Of a stretch of DNA of 64,000 nucleotides, positions 57,714 to 64,000 are shown piece after piece. A program made the position numbers and the translations under genes. This DNA comes from Nocardia asteroides (GTDB taxonomy: Bacteria; Actinomycetota; Actinomycetes; Mycobacteriales; Mycobacteriaceae): positions 4,588,001-4,652,000 of the forward strand of contig CP082844.1 in NCBI GenBank assembly GCA_019930625.1, written 5' to 3'. The notes beneath the pieces are model-generated. The model searched no databases and was not told the origin of the DNA. It worked only from the letters and a program-made list of their open reading frames with translations. Each line of letters opens with the position of its first letter. The first letter of the stretch is position 1.

Positions 57714-59849
57714 TCACCACCAGCCCAGGATCGGCGACAGATGCCTGCCGAGCTCCGGTGCGAGCGAGCGCGAATAGCTGGCGGTGAGGTGGTGCTCGTC
57801 GTGGTAGATCAAGATGTTGCCCTCGGTGACCGCGCACACGTCGCGTTGACACAGCGCGTCGGACAGGTCCAGCGGGAACACGTTCGGAAACGAGGCGGCG
57901 AACTCCAGCGCCGGATTGACCTCGTCCAGCGCGACCGCGCGCGGCATCCCGCAGCTGATCCGGTCGCCCTGCTGGGCGAGGCAATCGATCGCCCGGTACC
58001 GAACGCCGTCGCGGCGCAGCCACGGGGTGTCGCGGATGGCGAGCACGTTGAGTCCACGGTCGGCCAGGCGGGTCCACACGTCCAGATACTCGGCAGGCGT
58101 CTCGTCGCCCGCGCCGTCACGCGGTCGCGTGGCCGTGGTGAAGACCCACTCCGGACGTTCGACACCCAGGCGATCGATCACCTCGACGGACCAGTCCCGG
58201 CAATCCGGGATCGCTTCGCCCTTGTACATCGCCTCCGCCGCCACCGTCAGCGGGCATCCCATCTTCAAGTAGACCTCGACCCGGAAGGCGTGTTCGCGAC
58301 CCAGCGCGTCCAGAGCGGGCACCCAGTGCTCGGCGTGCGAGCTGCCGGCCACCGCGACGGTGCGTTCGGCATCTGCGTCCCCATAGGTGCAGGTGATGAC
58401 GTCGCGGGTGTCCCAATCCGCGATGCAGCCGTCACGGGAGGGGTAGGCGGCGTCCGCGGGCCCTTCGTACACGGTGGGGCGCATGGGGGCTTCGGGCGTG
58501 CTCGCTCCGTTGACCAGTGCCTCCGCCCCGGGGTAAGGGTCCGGGTCCAGGAATGCCACCGCCTGCGGCGGGTTCGCTCTGGTCGCCACCTGATGACCGA
58601 CGGCCGCCGCGAGCACCGCTGCGCCGAGTGCCGCGACCAATCGGCCGGTGCGCGTGCTGCGCGCGGGCGTCGCTTGCGCCGACCGGTCCGACCGCATCCG
58701 CAACGGCTCCTCGACGAACCGGTTCGTAAGGTGGGCCAGCCCTAGCGACGCCCCGACGACCCCGATGCCCACGACGAGTCCGGCTGTCGCGGCTGCGGTC
58801 CGCGCCAGCACGAAGATCAGGATCGGCCAGTGCCAGAGGTACAGCGCGTAGGACAACTCGCCCAAACGCACCGCGGCCGGCGCGGCGAGCAGCCGATTGG
58901 GCAGCGGATGCCCAGCGGCGGTCAGGTTGTTGCCCGCCACGATCAACGCCAGCGCGGCGCCGACCGGCACCAGCGCAGCCGGACCGGGGAACCGATCGGC
59001 TCCGTCGATCAGCCAACCACAGGTGAGCACCCCCACCGAGCCGAGCACGGCAGCCGCCACCCGCACCAGCCGAGGCGGCGACAGCCAGGGAGCGACGACC
59101 GCCAGCAGCGCCCCGGCCGAGAGCTCCCAGGCGCGGGCGAAGCTGTCGTAGTAGTTCCAGCCCTGATGCACCGCGGTGCCGTGCGCGGCGTAGAGGAACG
59201 AGGCCACCGCGCCCGCGGCCAGAACCACCGCCAGTGCGGGGCGCAGCGCCGCGGGACCGGCGAAACGCAGGCACAGGCGCGCAGCCGCCGCCACGCCGAG
59301 CAGCGCCAGCAGATAGAACTGCATCTGCACCGACATCGACCACAGGTGCTGTAGCGGACTCACCGACGGATCGGCGGCCAGGTAGTCCGACCAGGACAGC
59401 GCCAGCTGCCAGTTCTGGTAGTACAGCAGCGACGCCAGCGTCTGCGCCGCCATCTCGCCCCAACGGGTGAACGGGCGCAGCAGCAGGGTCGCCGCGACCA
59501 CGGCGGCCAGCACCGTCACGAGCGCGGGCAACAACCTGCGGACGAGCCTGCGAGCGGTGGTGACGACGCGGACCGCGCCGGTGGCTTCCGCGCCGCGCAG
59601 CAGCGAACCGGTGAAGAAGAACCCGGACAGCACCAGGAACACGTCGACCCCGCCCGAGACGCGACCGAACCAGATGTGAAAGGCCACGACCAGCGCTATC
59701 GCCACGCCGCGCAACCCGTCCAGATCGTGCCGGTACTCCTGCGCGTCCTCTCGCGGCGCAGCCGCCGTGGCGGTCGTGTCCGGGCGGAGGAACCGATCCA
59801 GCAGTCGGGCCACCGTCACCGGACCCGTACGGCGCGGTCGCTGCGGCAA
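57714..59849 (-). CDS. OafA-like acyltransferase with SGNH domain
   Basis: The product is 711 aa. The first 400 residues form a ten-helix acyltransferase-3 domain opening Y-R-H-D-L-D-G-L-R-G-V-A-I-A-L-V-V-A-F-H, where the Arg and His are the family signature. The C-terminal half is an SGNH hydrolase-like domain outside the membrane: V-A-V-A-G-S-S-H-A-E-H-W with the nucleophile Ser, and Y-H-D-E-H-H-L-T for the Asp/His pair. Such proteins O-acylate cell-surface sugars. Together with the GT39 gene it suggests a cell-envelope modification locus. Confidence 0.9.
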   Translation of the reverse strand: MPQRPRRTGPVTVARLLDRFLRPDTTATAAAPREDAQEYRHDLDGLRGVAIALVVAFHIWFGRVSGGVDVFLVLSGFFFTGSLLRGAEATGAVRVVTTARRLVRRLLPALVTVLAAVVAATLLLRPFTRWGEMAAQTLASLLYYQNWQLALSWSDYLAADPSVSPLQHLWSMSVQMQFYLLALLGVAAAARLCLRFAGPAALRPALAVVLAAGAVASFLYAAHGTAVHQGWNYYDSFARAWELSAGALLAVVAPWLSPPRLVRVAAAVLGSVGVLTCGWLIDGADRFPGPAALVPVGAALALIVAGNNLTAAGHPLPNRLLAAPAAVRLGELSYALYLWHWPILIFVLARTAAATAGLVVGIGVVGASLGLAHLTNRFVEEPLRMRSDRSAQATPARSTRTGRLVAALGAAVLAAAVGHQVATRANPPQAVAFLDPDPYPGAEALVNGASTPEAPMRPTVYEGPADAAYPSRDGCIADWDTRDVITCTYGDADAERTVAVAGSSHAEHWVPALDALGREHAFRVEVYLKMGCPLTVAAEAMYKGEAIPDCRDWSVEVIDRLGVERPEWVFTTATRPRDGAGDETPAEYLDVWTRLADRGLNVLAIRDTPWLRRDGVRYRAIDCLAQQGDRISCGMPRAVALDEVNPALEFAASFPNVFPLDLSDALCQRDVCAVTEGNILIYHDEHHLTASYSRSLAPELGRHLSPILGWW

Positions 59850-60025
59850 CGGAAGGCGACGGCTCGGTGACGAGGAGAGGTACGGGACACGTCATTCTCT
59901 TATCACGGGCGGCGAAGCACGGTCCAACTCGCCCGATCCGTGTGGTGTGCGCAAACATCCGAGGTATACGGACAATTCGGTCACCCTTCGGGCGGGTGAT
60001 GACGGTGGGTCGATAGGGTGGAGTC

Positions 60026-60508
60026 GTGAACGTTGAGGTGACACCCCTGCCCGGTATCGGTGTGCGTAAAGATTTCCCGCTGGCCAATACCCGGCGCCGC
60101 ATAGGAGTGATCAATCATCGCGACGGCACGATGGACCTGATCGTGAGCAAGCTCGACAACCCCGACGAAACCGAACAGGTGCCCCTGTCGGGGAAGGAAG
60201 CGGCCGTGCTGGCCAGCCTGCTGGGCGCCCCGCAGCTGGTCGAGCAGTTGCGTGAGGAGCACCGCCAGTTCACCGGCCTGACCACCCGGCAGCTGTCCAT
60301 CCCCGACCGATCCCGCTACGACGGGCGCAGGCTGGGCGACACCCAGATACGCACCCGGACGAAGACATCGATCGTCGCCGTGGTGCGCAGCGGACAGCCC
60401 ATTCCCTCGCCTGGACCGGACTTCACCTTCACCGCCGGGGACGTGCTCGTCGTCGTCGGCACCGTGGAGGGCCTGGAGGCCGCCGCCAAGATCCTGTTAG
60501 ACGGCTGA
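60026..60508 (+). CDS. KhtT-like regulatory subunit (TrkA-C domain)
   Basis: The product is 160 aa. The N-terminal 75 residues (V-E-V-T-P-L-P-G-I-G-V-R-K-D-F) match KhtT-type antiporter regulators, and the C-terminal 70 residues form a TrkA-C domain (L-G-D-T-Q-I-R-T-R-T-K-T-S-I-V-A-V-V-R, G-D-V-L-V-V-V-G-T). It would gate the adjacent antiporter in response to a nucleotide or pH. The stop is 5 bp before the antiporter gene. Confidence 0.88.
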   Translation: MNVEVTPLPGIGVRKDFPLANTRRRIGVINHRDGTMDLIVSKLDNPDETEQVPLSGKEAAVLASLLGAPQLVEQLREEHRQFTGLTTRQLSIPDRSRYDGRRLGDTQIRTRTKTSIVAVVRSGQPIPSPGPDFTFTAGDVLVVVGTVEGLEAAAKILLDG

Positions 60509-60513
60509 GCGGC

Positions 60514-61695
60514 ATGGTGGCACACGAGACCGCGCTCGCGCTGATCCAGCTGGGCGCGGTGTTTTTCGGCCTGGGCCTGCTGGGACGAATCGCCGCGCGC
60601 ATCGGCATGTCGCCCATCCCGTTGTACCTGATCGGCGGCCTGGTGTTCGGCACCGGCGGCCTGGTCGAGTTGCGGCAGGTCGACGACTTCATCCACCTCG
60701 CCAGCGAAATCGGCGTCGTCCTGCTGCTCTTGCTGCTCGGCCTGGAATACAGTGCGCCGGAACTGGTCACGGGCATGCGCCGGTCGTGGGCGGCCGGTGT
60801 CGTGGATATCGTGCTCAACGCGACTCCGGGTGTGCTCGTGGCGCTCGGGCTCGGCTGGGGGTTCACCGGCGCGATCGCGATGGCCGGGGTGACCTACATC
60901 TCGTCCTCCGGCATCGTCGCGAAAGTGCTCAACGACCTGGGCAGGCTCGGCAACCGGGAGACGCCGGTGATCCTGTCCATCCTGGTGTTCGAAGACTTGG
61001 TGATGGCCGGATACCTACCGGTGCTGACGGCGGTGCTGGCCGGTGTCGGCTTCCTGGCCGGGCTGAAGACGCTGGCCATCGCGTTGACGGCGGTCACAGT
61101 CGTCCTGATCGTCGCGCTGCGCTACGGCCGCTACGTCTCCGCGATAGTGGACAGCGAGGACCGCGAGATCTTCCTGTTGAAGCTGCTCGGCTCCGCGCTG
61201 CTGGTGGCGGGCGTGGCCTCCGCGGTGCAGGTGTCCGCGGCGGTCGGCGCCTTCCTGCTCGGCATCGCGATCTCCGACTCCACCGCGCACAACGCCACCA
61301 AGATCCTGGAACCGCTGCGTGATCTGTTCGCCGCGCTGTTCTTCGTGCTGTTCGGCCTGAGCACAGACCCGGCGAGCATTCCGCCGGTGCTGGGCTGGGC
61401 GTGCCTGCTGGCGCTGGTCACCACGGCCAGCAAGATCGCCACCGGATGGTGGGCGGCCAAGCGAGCCGGTGCGGGCCGCCTCGGCCGGGCGCGGGCGGGC
61501 ACCGCACTGGTCGCCCACGGTGAATTCTCGATCGTCATCGCAGGCCTGGCCGTCGCCGCGGGCGCGGTTCCCGCGGAATTCGCCGCCCTCGCCACCACCT
61601 ACGTGCTGCTGATGGCGGTTCTCGGTCCGATCGCAAGCCGCTTCGTCGAGCCGGTCATGGCGCTGGTGCTGCGACGGCGTGCCGAGGTGTCCTGA
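60514..61695 (+). CDS. CPA2-family cation:proton antiporter (KhtU-like)
   Basis: The product is 393 aa with about 12 to 13 transmembrane helices. CPA2 signatures are present: G-L-G-L-L-G-R-I-A, L-L-L-L-G-L-E-Y-S-A-P-E-L, the unwound helix region S-S-S-G-I-V-A-K-V-L-N-D-L-G and L-V-F-E-D-L-V-M-A with the acidic ion-binding residue. It lacks the C-terminal TrkA domains of longer relatives, which the upstream gene supplies in trans. It likely exports K+ or Na+ in exchange for protons. Confidence 0.9.
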   Translation: MVAHETALALIQLGAVFFGLGLLGRIAARIGMSPIPLYLIGGLVFGTGGLVELRQVDDFIHLASEIGVVLLLLLLGLEYSAPELVTGMRRSWAAGVVDIVLNATPGVLVALGLGWGFTGAIAMAGVTYISSSGIVAKVLNDLGRLGNRETPVILSILVFEDLVMAGYLPVLTAVLAGVGFLAGLKTLAIALTAVTVVLIVALRYGRYVSAIVDSEDREIFLLKLLGSALLVAGVASAVQVSAAVGAFLLGIAISDSTAHNATKILEPLRDLFAALFFVLFGLSTDPASIPPVLGWACLLALVTTASKIATGWWAAKRAGAGRLGRARAGTALVAHGEFSIVIAGLAVAAGAVPAEFAALATTYVLLMAVLGPIASRFVEPVMALVLRRRAEVS

Positions 61696-61778
61696 CCGAT
61701 TCGTTCAAGGCCTCCGGCGGGCGGCCGAGTTGTACTGAGGTCGTCAGGATATCGGTCGTAAGTTCGGAGGTGCGGGCC

Positions 61779-62210
61779 GTGCAGGCGCACATCAGTGTGA
61801 TCACTCTCGGTGTGAGCGACCTGGATCGCTCACTGCGGTTCTACCGGCAGCTCGGCGTGTCGTTCCCCGGGATCGTCGGTACCGAATTCGTCGGCGACGA
61901 GCGGGAACCCGGCGGTTCGGCGGCCATGTTCACCTTCGGGAACGGGCTCATCCTGTCGCTGTACGGGCGCGAGGACCTGGCCGAGGACGCCGGAATCCCG
62001 GTGGAGCGGGTCGCGGGCTCACCGGTGAGCCTGGGCTGGTTCGTCGGCAGTCGCGCGGAGGTCGACAGTGCTCTGGAACTCGCGCGCGCGGCGGGCGGCG
62101 CCATCGTGCATCCGCCGCGGCAGCGGCCCTGGGGCATCTACGCGGGCTATTTCGCCGATCCGGACGGTCACCTCTGGGAAGTCGTGTTCTTCGAGGACCG
62201 GGCGAGCTGA
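61779..62210 (+). CDS. VOC-family (glyoxalase-like) protein
   Basis: The product is 143 aa from GTG 61779, about 9 nt after GGAGG; GTG 61770 overlaps that site and was rejected. The paired beta-alpha-beta-beta-beta modules are clear: V-I-T-L-G-V-S-D-L-D-R-S-L-R-F-Y-R-Q-L-G at the start, and G-Y-F-A-D-P-D-G-H-L-W-E-V-V-F at the end with the metal-binding Glu. The first-strand metal ligand is Thr rather than His, so metal binding is uncertain. The function is unknown. Confidence 0.85.
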   Translation: MQAHISVITLGVSDLDRSLRFYRQLGVSFPGIVGTEFVGDEREPGGSAAMFTFGNGLILSLYGREDLAEDAGIPVERVAGSPVSLGWFVGSRAEVDSALELARAAGGAIVHPPRQRPWGIYAGYFADPDGHLWEVVFFEDRAS

Positions 62211-62217
62211 GTTCCAC

Positions 62218-62246
62218 GGTGGCGGCGCCGACTCGGCGCCGCCACC
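62218..62246. terminator. Bidirectional hairpin between VOC and cyclophilin genes
   Basis: GGTGGCGGCGCCG (62218-62230) and its reverse complement (62234-62246) form a 13-bp stem with a 3-nt loop between two convergent genes. Confidence 0.75.
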
Positions 62247-62261
62247 GGGCTGGTACGGAAG

Positions 62262-62993
62262 TCAGTTGCGGACGGCCGCGACCGAATCGAGCACGACATC
62301 CACGGCCGGTGCGCCGTCGGCCGACCCGTCCTTGACGCCGGCGGCCGCGATGGAGTCGAGCACGTCCATGCCCGCGGTGACCCTGCCGAACGGCGTGTAA
62401 CTCGGCGGCAGCGGCGCATCACGGTAGACCAGGAAGAATTGGCTGCCGTTGGTGCCGGGCCCGGCGTTCGCCATGGCGACCGTGCCTGCCGGGTAGGTGG
62501 CTCCGGTCAGGTTCTCGTCGGGGAAGAAGTAGCCGGGGCCGCCCATGCCGGTCGCGGTCGGGTCGCCGCACTGCAGGACGAAGATGCCCTCGGTGGTCAT
62601 CCGGTGGCACTTCGTGTGGTCGAAGAACCGCTCACCGGCCAGGAATACGAACGAGTTGACCGTGCGCGGCGCGCGGGCCGCGTCCAGGGCGATGGTCACG
62701 GTGCCACACGTGGTGGCCAGCGTCGCCGTGTATCCGGCGTTGGTGTCGATGCTCATGCCGGGTTCGGCGGGCCACTGCTTGCCGTTCGGCTGCCCCGCGG
62801 CCGGTGCGGCGCAACCGGTCGGCCCCTGCTCCCGAGCCGGTGCCGGGCTCGCCGAGACGATACCCGCCGTGGAGGCCACCAGTGTCACGCCGACGGCGAG
62901 AATCCCGAGGATCCGCAGCGATCGCCACGGTAAACCCCGGCGCCCCGCGCGCCGACCGTCGACGAGTTCTCGTGCTTGCACTTCGCTGCTCAC
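62262..62993 (-). CDS. Membrane-anchored cyclophilin-type prolyl isomerase
   Basis: The product is 243 aa. A 25-residue basic N-terminus precedes one hydrophobic segment (about 27-48), so it is anchored in or exported across the membrane. The cyclophilin domain (about 90-240) shows F-D-H-T-K-C-H-R-M with the catalytic Arg, G-D-P-T-A-T-G-M-G-G-P-G-Y, F-P-D-E-N-L and T-N-G-S-Q-F-F-L-V-Y. It should speed proline isomerisation in exported proteins. The central F-x-x-Q-G motif is altered to I-F-V-L-Q-C. Confidence 0.9.
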   Translation of the reverse strand: MSSEVQARELVDGRRAGRRGLPWRSLRILGILAVGVTLVASTAGIVSASPAPAREQGPTGCAAPAAGQPNGKQWPAEPGMSIDTNAGYTATLATTCGTVTIALDAARAPRTVNSFVFLAGERFFDHTKCHRMTTEGIFVLQCGDPTATGMGGPGYFFPDENLTGATYPAGTVAMANAGPGTNGSQFFLVYRDAPLPPSYTPFGRVTAGMDVLDSIAAAGVKDGSADGAPAVDVVLDSVAAVRN

Positions 62994-63199
62994 CGCTGGA
63001 AATCTCCTTCACTCGGGTTTGCGCACCGGACGATGCAGCGCGAATCATTCCATCTCCCCGATCCTGGCGGGGGAGTACGGCTCGATCGACCGTGTGCGCG
63101 GTCCGATATGTGGGCCCTCGATGGCTGCAGATCGGCCACAAAATGTTTCCGGCAACTTGTTGGACAACAGTAGTTGTTCCCGGTGATGTAGAACGAAGC

Positions 63200-64000
63200 A
63201 TGGGAATCGTTCGAGCGGCGCTGGTCCAAACGAACTGGACCGGTGACAAAGAGTCGATGATCAAGGCGCACGAGGACTACGCGCGCCGGGCCGCCGCGCA
63301 GGGGGCCACGGTGATCTGCTTCCAGGAGCTGTTCTACGGGCCGTACTTCTGTCAGCAGCAGGACACGGAGTTCTACGAGTACGCCGAGTCCGTCCCGGGG
63401 CCGACGACCGAGAGATTCGCCGAATTGGCGGAGCAATTGCGCATGGTGATGATCCTGCCGGTGTACGAGCAGCAGCAGCCGGGTCTGCTGTACAACACGG
63501 CGGCGGTGATCGACGCCGACGGCAGCTATCTCGGCAAGTACCGCAAACATCACCTCCCGCACGTCCACGGGTTCTGGGAGAAGTTCTACTTCCGGCCGGG
63601 CAACCTGGGCTGGCCGGTTTTCGACACCGCGGTCGGCAAAGTCGGCGTCTACATCTGCTACGACCGGCACTTCCCGGAGGGTTGGCGCGCGCTGGGCCTC
63701 GCGGGCGCCGAGATCGTGTTCAACCCGTCGGCCACCTCGCGGGGCCTGTCCGGCTACCTCTGGAAACTGGAGCAGCCGGCCGCCGCGGTGGCCAACGAGT
63801 ATTTCATCGGCGCCATCAACCGGGTCGGCGTCGAGGAGTACGGCGACGACGACTTCTACGGCACCAGCTATTTCGCCGACCCCGAAGGCAGATTCGTCGG
63901 CGACGTCGCCTCCGATATCGACCCCGAACTGGTCGTCCGCGATCTGGATATGGACTTGATCAAGGTGGTGCGCGACCGCTGGGCGTTCTACCGCGACCGC
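63200..64000 (+). CDS. Nitrilase-superfamily carbamoyl amidase, 3' end cut off
   Basis: 267 codons lie in the window; the gene continues past the right edge. The catalytic triad is visible as E43 in F-Q-E-L-F, K116 in Y-R-K-H-H and C153 in Y-I-C-Y-D-R-H-F-P-E. The K-H-H-L-P-H and F-E-K-F-Y-F-like motifs match beta-ureidopropionase and N-carbamoylputrescine amidase. It probably hydrolyses an N-carbamoyl compound in pyrimidine or polyamine breakdown. A dihydropyrimidinase often follows, but the neighbour is outside the window. Confidence 0.88.
   Translation, partial: MGIVRAALVQTNWTGDKESMIKAHEDYARRAAAQGATVICFQELFYGPYFCQQQDTEFYEYAESVPGPTTERFAELAEQLRMVMILPVYEQQQPGLLYNTAAVIDADGSYLGKYRKHHLPHVHGFWEKFYFRPGNLGWPVFDTAVGKVGVYICYDRHFPEGWRALGLAGAEIVFNPSATSRGLSGYLWKLEQPAAAVANEYFIGAINRVGVEEYGDDDFYGTSYFADPEGRFVGDVASDIDPELVVRDLDMDLIKVVRDRWAFYRDR

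Overview
The window is high-GC actinobacterial DNA, most likely from Nocardia or a close relative. The evidence is very high GC at third positions, frequent GTG/TTG starts, ATGA/GTGA-type gene overlaps, several F420- and mycofactocin-linked families, and a core that matches the Mycobacterium tuberculosis order PAC2 - metH - hisE/hisG - RecB-like nuclease - trmI - lppK-like - mpa. No tRNA, rRNA, CRISPR array, complete insertion sequence or chromosomal origin was seen.

The left 10 kb is an accessory zone in decay. It starts with a truncated MEDS-domain gene and a STAS anti-anti-sigma gene. Intact GNAT, F420/flavin-type, LLM, PepSY, secreted and DUF4185 genes then alternate with at least five broken genes: an LLM oxidoreductase, an APC permease, an arylsulfatase, a PPOX protein and topoisomerase IB. 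Four of these five keep both ends and have lost the middle.

From 10.2 to 14.8 kb lies a complete stressosome-type partner-switching operon on the minus strand: rsbR, rsbS, rsbT, an RsbX-like phosphatase and a PAS-GAF-SpoIIE-HATPase output protein. A SigF/SigB-type promoter sits upstream of rsbR. Next come a divergent mftR-like/mftE-mftD locus without the mycofactocin precursor or maturase genes, a MarR regulator, class I fumarase, an RHH/DUF433-like protein, a long non-coding stretch with several DnaA-box-like sites, a VanY peptidase, and a divergent SDR/ArsR pair.

From 23.1 to 31.7 kb is a type II Wadjet-like plasmid-defence operon (jetA, jetB, jetC). It is headed by a translationally coupled XRE regulator and lacks the jetD nuclease gene. 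It is followed by a small resolvase-like gene and a three-part AMP-ligase/carrier/membrane acyltransferase protein.

From 34.8 to 56 kb the conserved core carries PAC2, metH, a membrane Ser/Thr kinase, a HAD phosphatase, hisE, hisG, a small membrane peptide with a YeiH exporter, a conservon-type P450, an AraC regulator, a Cas4/AddB-like nuclease, trmI, a lipoprotein and mpa. A compact three-gene cassette (HalD/BesD-like 2-oxoglutarate oxygenase, methyltransferase, carnitine-type acyltransferase) is inserted between the HAD gene and hisE. The right end has a GT39-like glycosyltransferase, an OafA-like acyltransferase, a KhtT/KhtU-like antiporter pair, a VOC protein, a membrane-anchored cyclophilin and a nitrilase-family amidase cut by the window edge.
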